From assembly GCA_036639955.1 (NCBI GenBank), contig JAVWHP010000001.1, forward strand, positions 1-64,000: a DNA stretch of 64,000 nt. The letters run 5' to 3'. Positions 63,995-64,000 of this stretch are shown here, piece after piece. Position numbers and translations under genes: made by a program. How positions within the stretch are numbered: the first letter of the stretch is position 1; each line of letters opens with the position of its first letter. The stretch comes from JAVWHP01 sp036639955. GTDB taxonomy: Bacteria > Bacillota_I > Bacilli_A > Erysipelotrichales > Erysipelotrichaceae. The notes beneath the pieces were generated by a model. It was given only the letters and a program-made list of their open reading frames with translations, had not been told where the DNA came from and did no database searches.

Positions 63995-64000
63995 TATTTA

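Overview
The window is 64 kb of very AT-rich, densely packed bacterial chromosome. Gene content and regulation point to a low-GC Gram-positive (Firmicutes) spore former. The evidence is a tRNA-sensing T-box leader before valS, a PyrR-type attenuator before the pyr operon, Shine-Dalgarno sites at nearly every gene, and a set of sporulation-type genes: a GerE-type regulator, a GerMN protein, a SpoVID-like LysM protein, a PdaA-like deacetylase and a BclB-type collagen-like exosporium protein. I lean towards the Erysipelotrichia or a neighbouring Bacilli lineage, but the sequence alone does not prove this. Nearly all genes lie on the minus strand. The plus-strand exceptions are a FUSC-family protein, tRNA-Arg, rnhC, a rubredoxin-oxidoreductase fusion and a lone pseudopilin.

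Layout. 1-2.3 kb: the start of a membrane protein behind a (TA)n promoter, then a LytTR response regulator and a degenerate GHKL kinase. 2.3-9.8 kb: FUSC protein, pyruvate phosphate dikinase, a hydrolase, and a T-box-controlled acetyltransferase-valS unit. 9.9-10.6 kb: a broken Bro-N antirepressor-like gene. 10.8-14.4 kb: LysM spore-type protein, ysxC, lon. 14.5-19.3 kb: a methionine synthase system divided over three genes. 19.5-22.5 kb: trigger factor, two small unknowns, tRNA-Arg, a phosphodiesterase. 22.6-27 kb: GerMN protein, C39-like peptidase, murI, a VanY-like protein without its catalytic residues, gerE. 27-37 kb: uvrC, mutS2, cvpA, rnhC, comEB, rhomboid, rluD, lspA, a VanT-like membrane acyltransferase. 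37.4-39.5 kb: M42 peptidase, dUTPase, TSCPD protein, a 33-codon ORF. 39.6-49.2 kb: a complete pyr operon (pyrB-C-carA-carB-pyrK-D-F-E). 49.3-53.7 kb: double rubredoxin-NADH oxidoreductase, deacetylase, COG2509 flavoprotein. 53.7-58.6 kb: VanT-like membrane protein, alr, a VanG-like D-Ala-D-X ligase, murF. 58.6-60 kb: a tandem cluster of 23-28 residue hydrophobic ORFs opposite a pseudopilin gene. 60-64 kb: ABC exporter, prfC, a BclB-like collagen protein disturbed at the window edge.

The points most worth a second look are these. CarA has lost the catalytic Cys and His of its glutaminase site, suggesting an ammonia-fed pyrimidine pathway. The VanY-like protein lacks all its zinc ligands. The cell-wall locus pairs a VanG-like ligase with a split VanT-like module. 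The micro-ORF cluster at 58.65-59.13 kb has two strong, near-identical ribosome binding sites and ends in its own terminator. A general habit of this genome is to place stop codons inside or at the edge of terminator hairpins, which helps to validate the very small ORFs.
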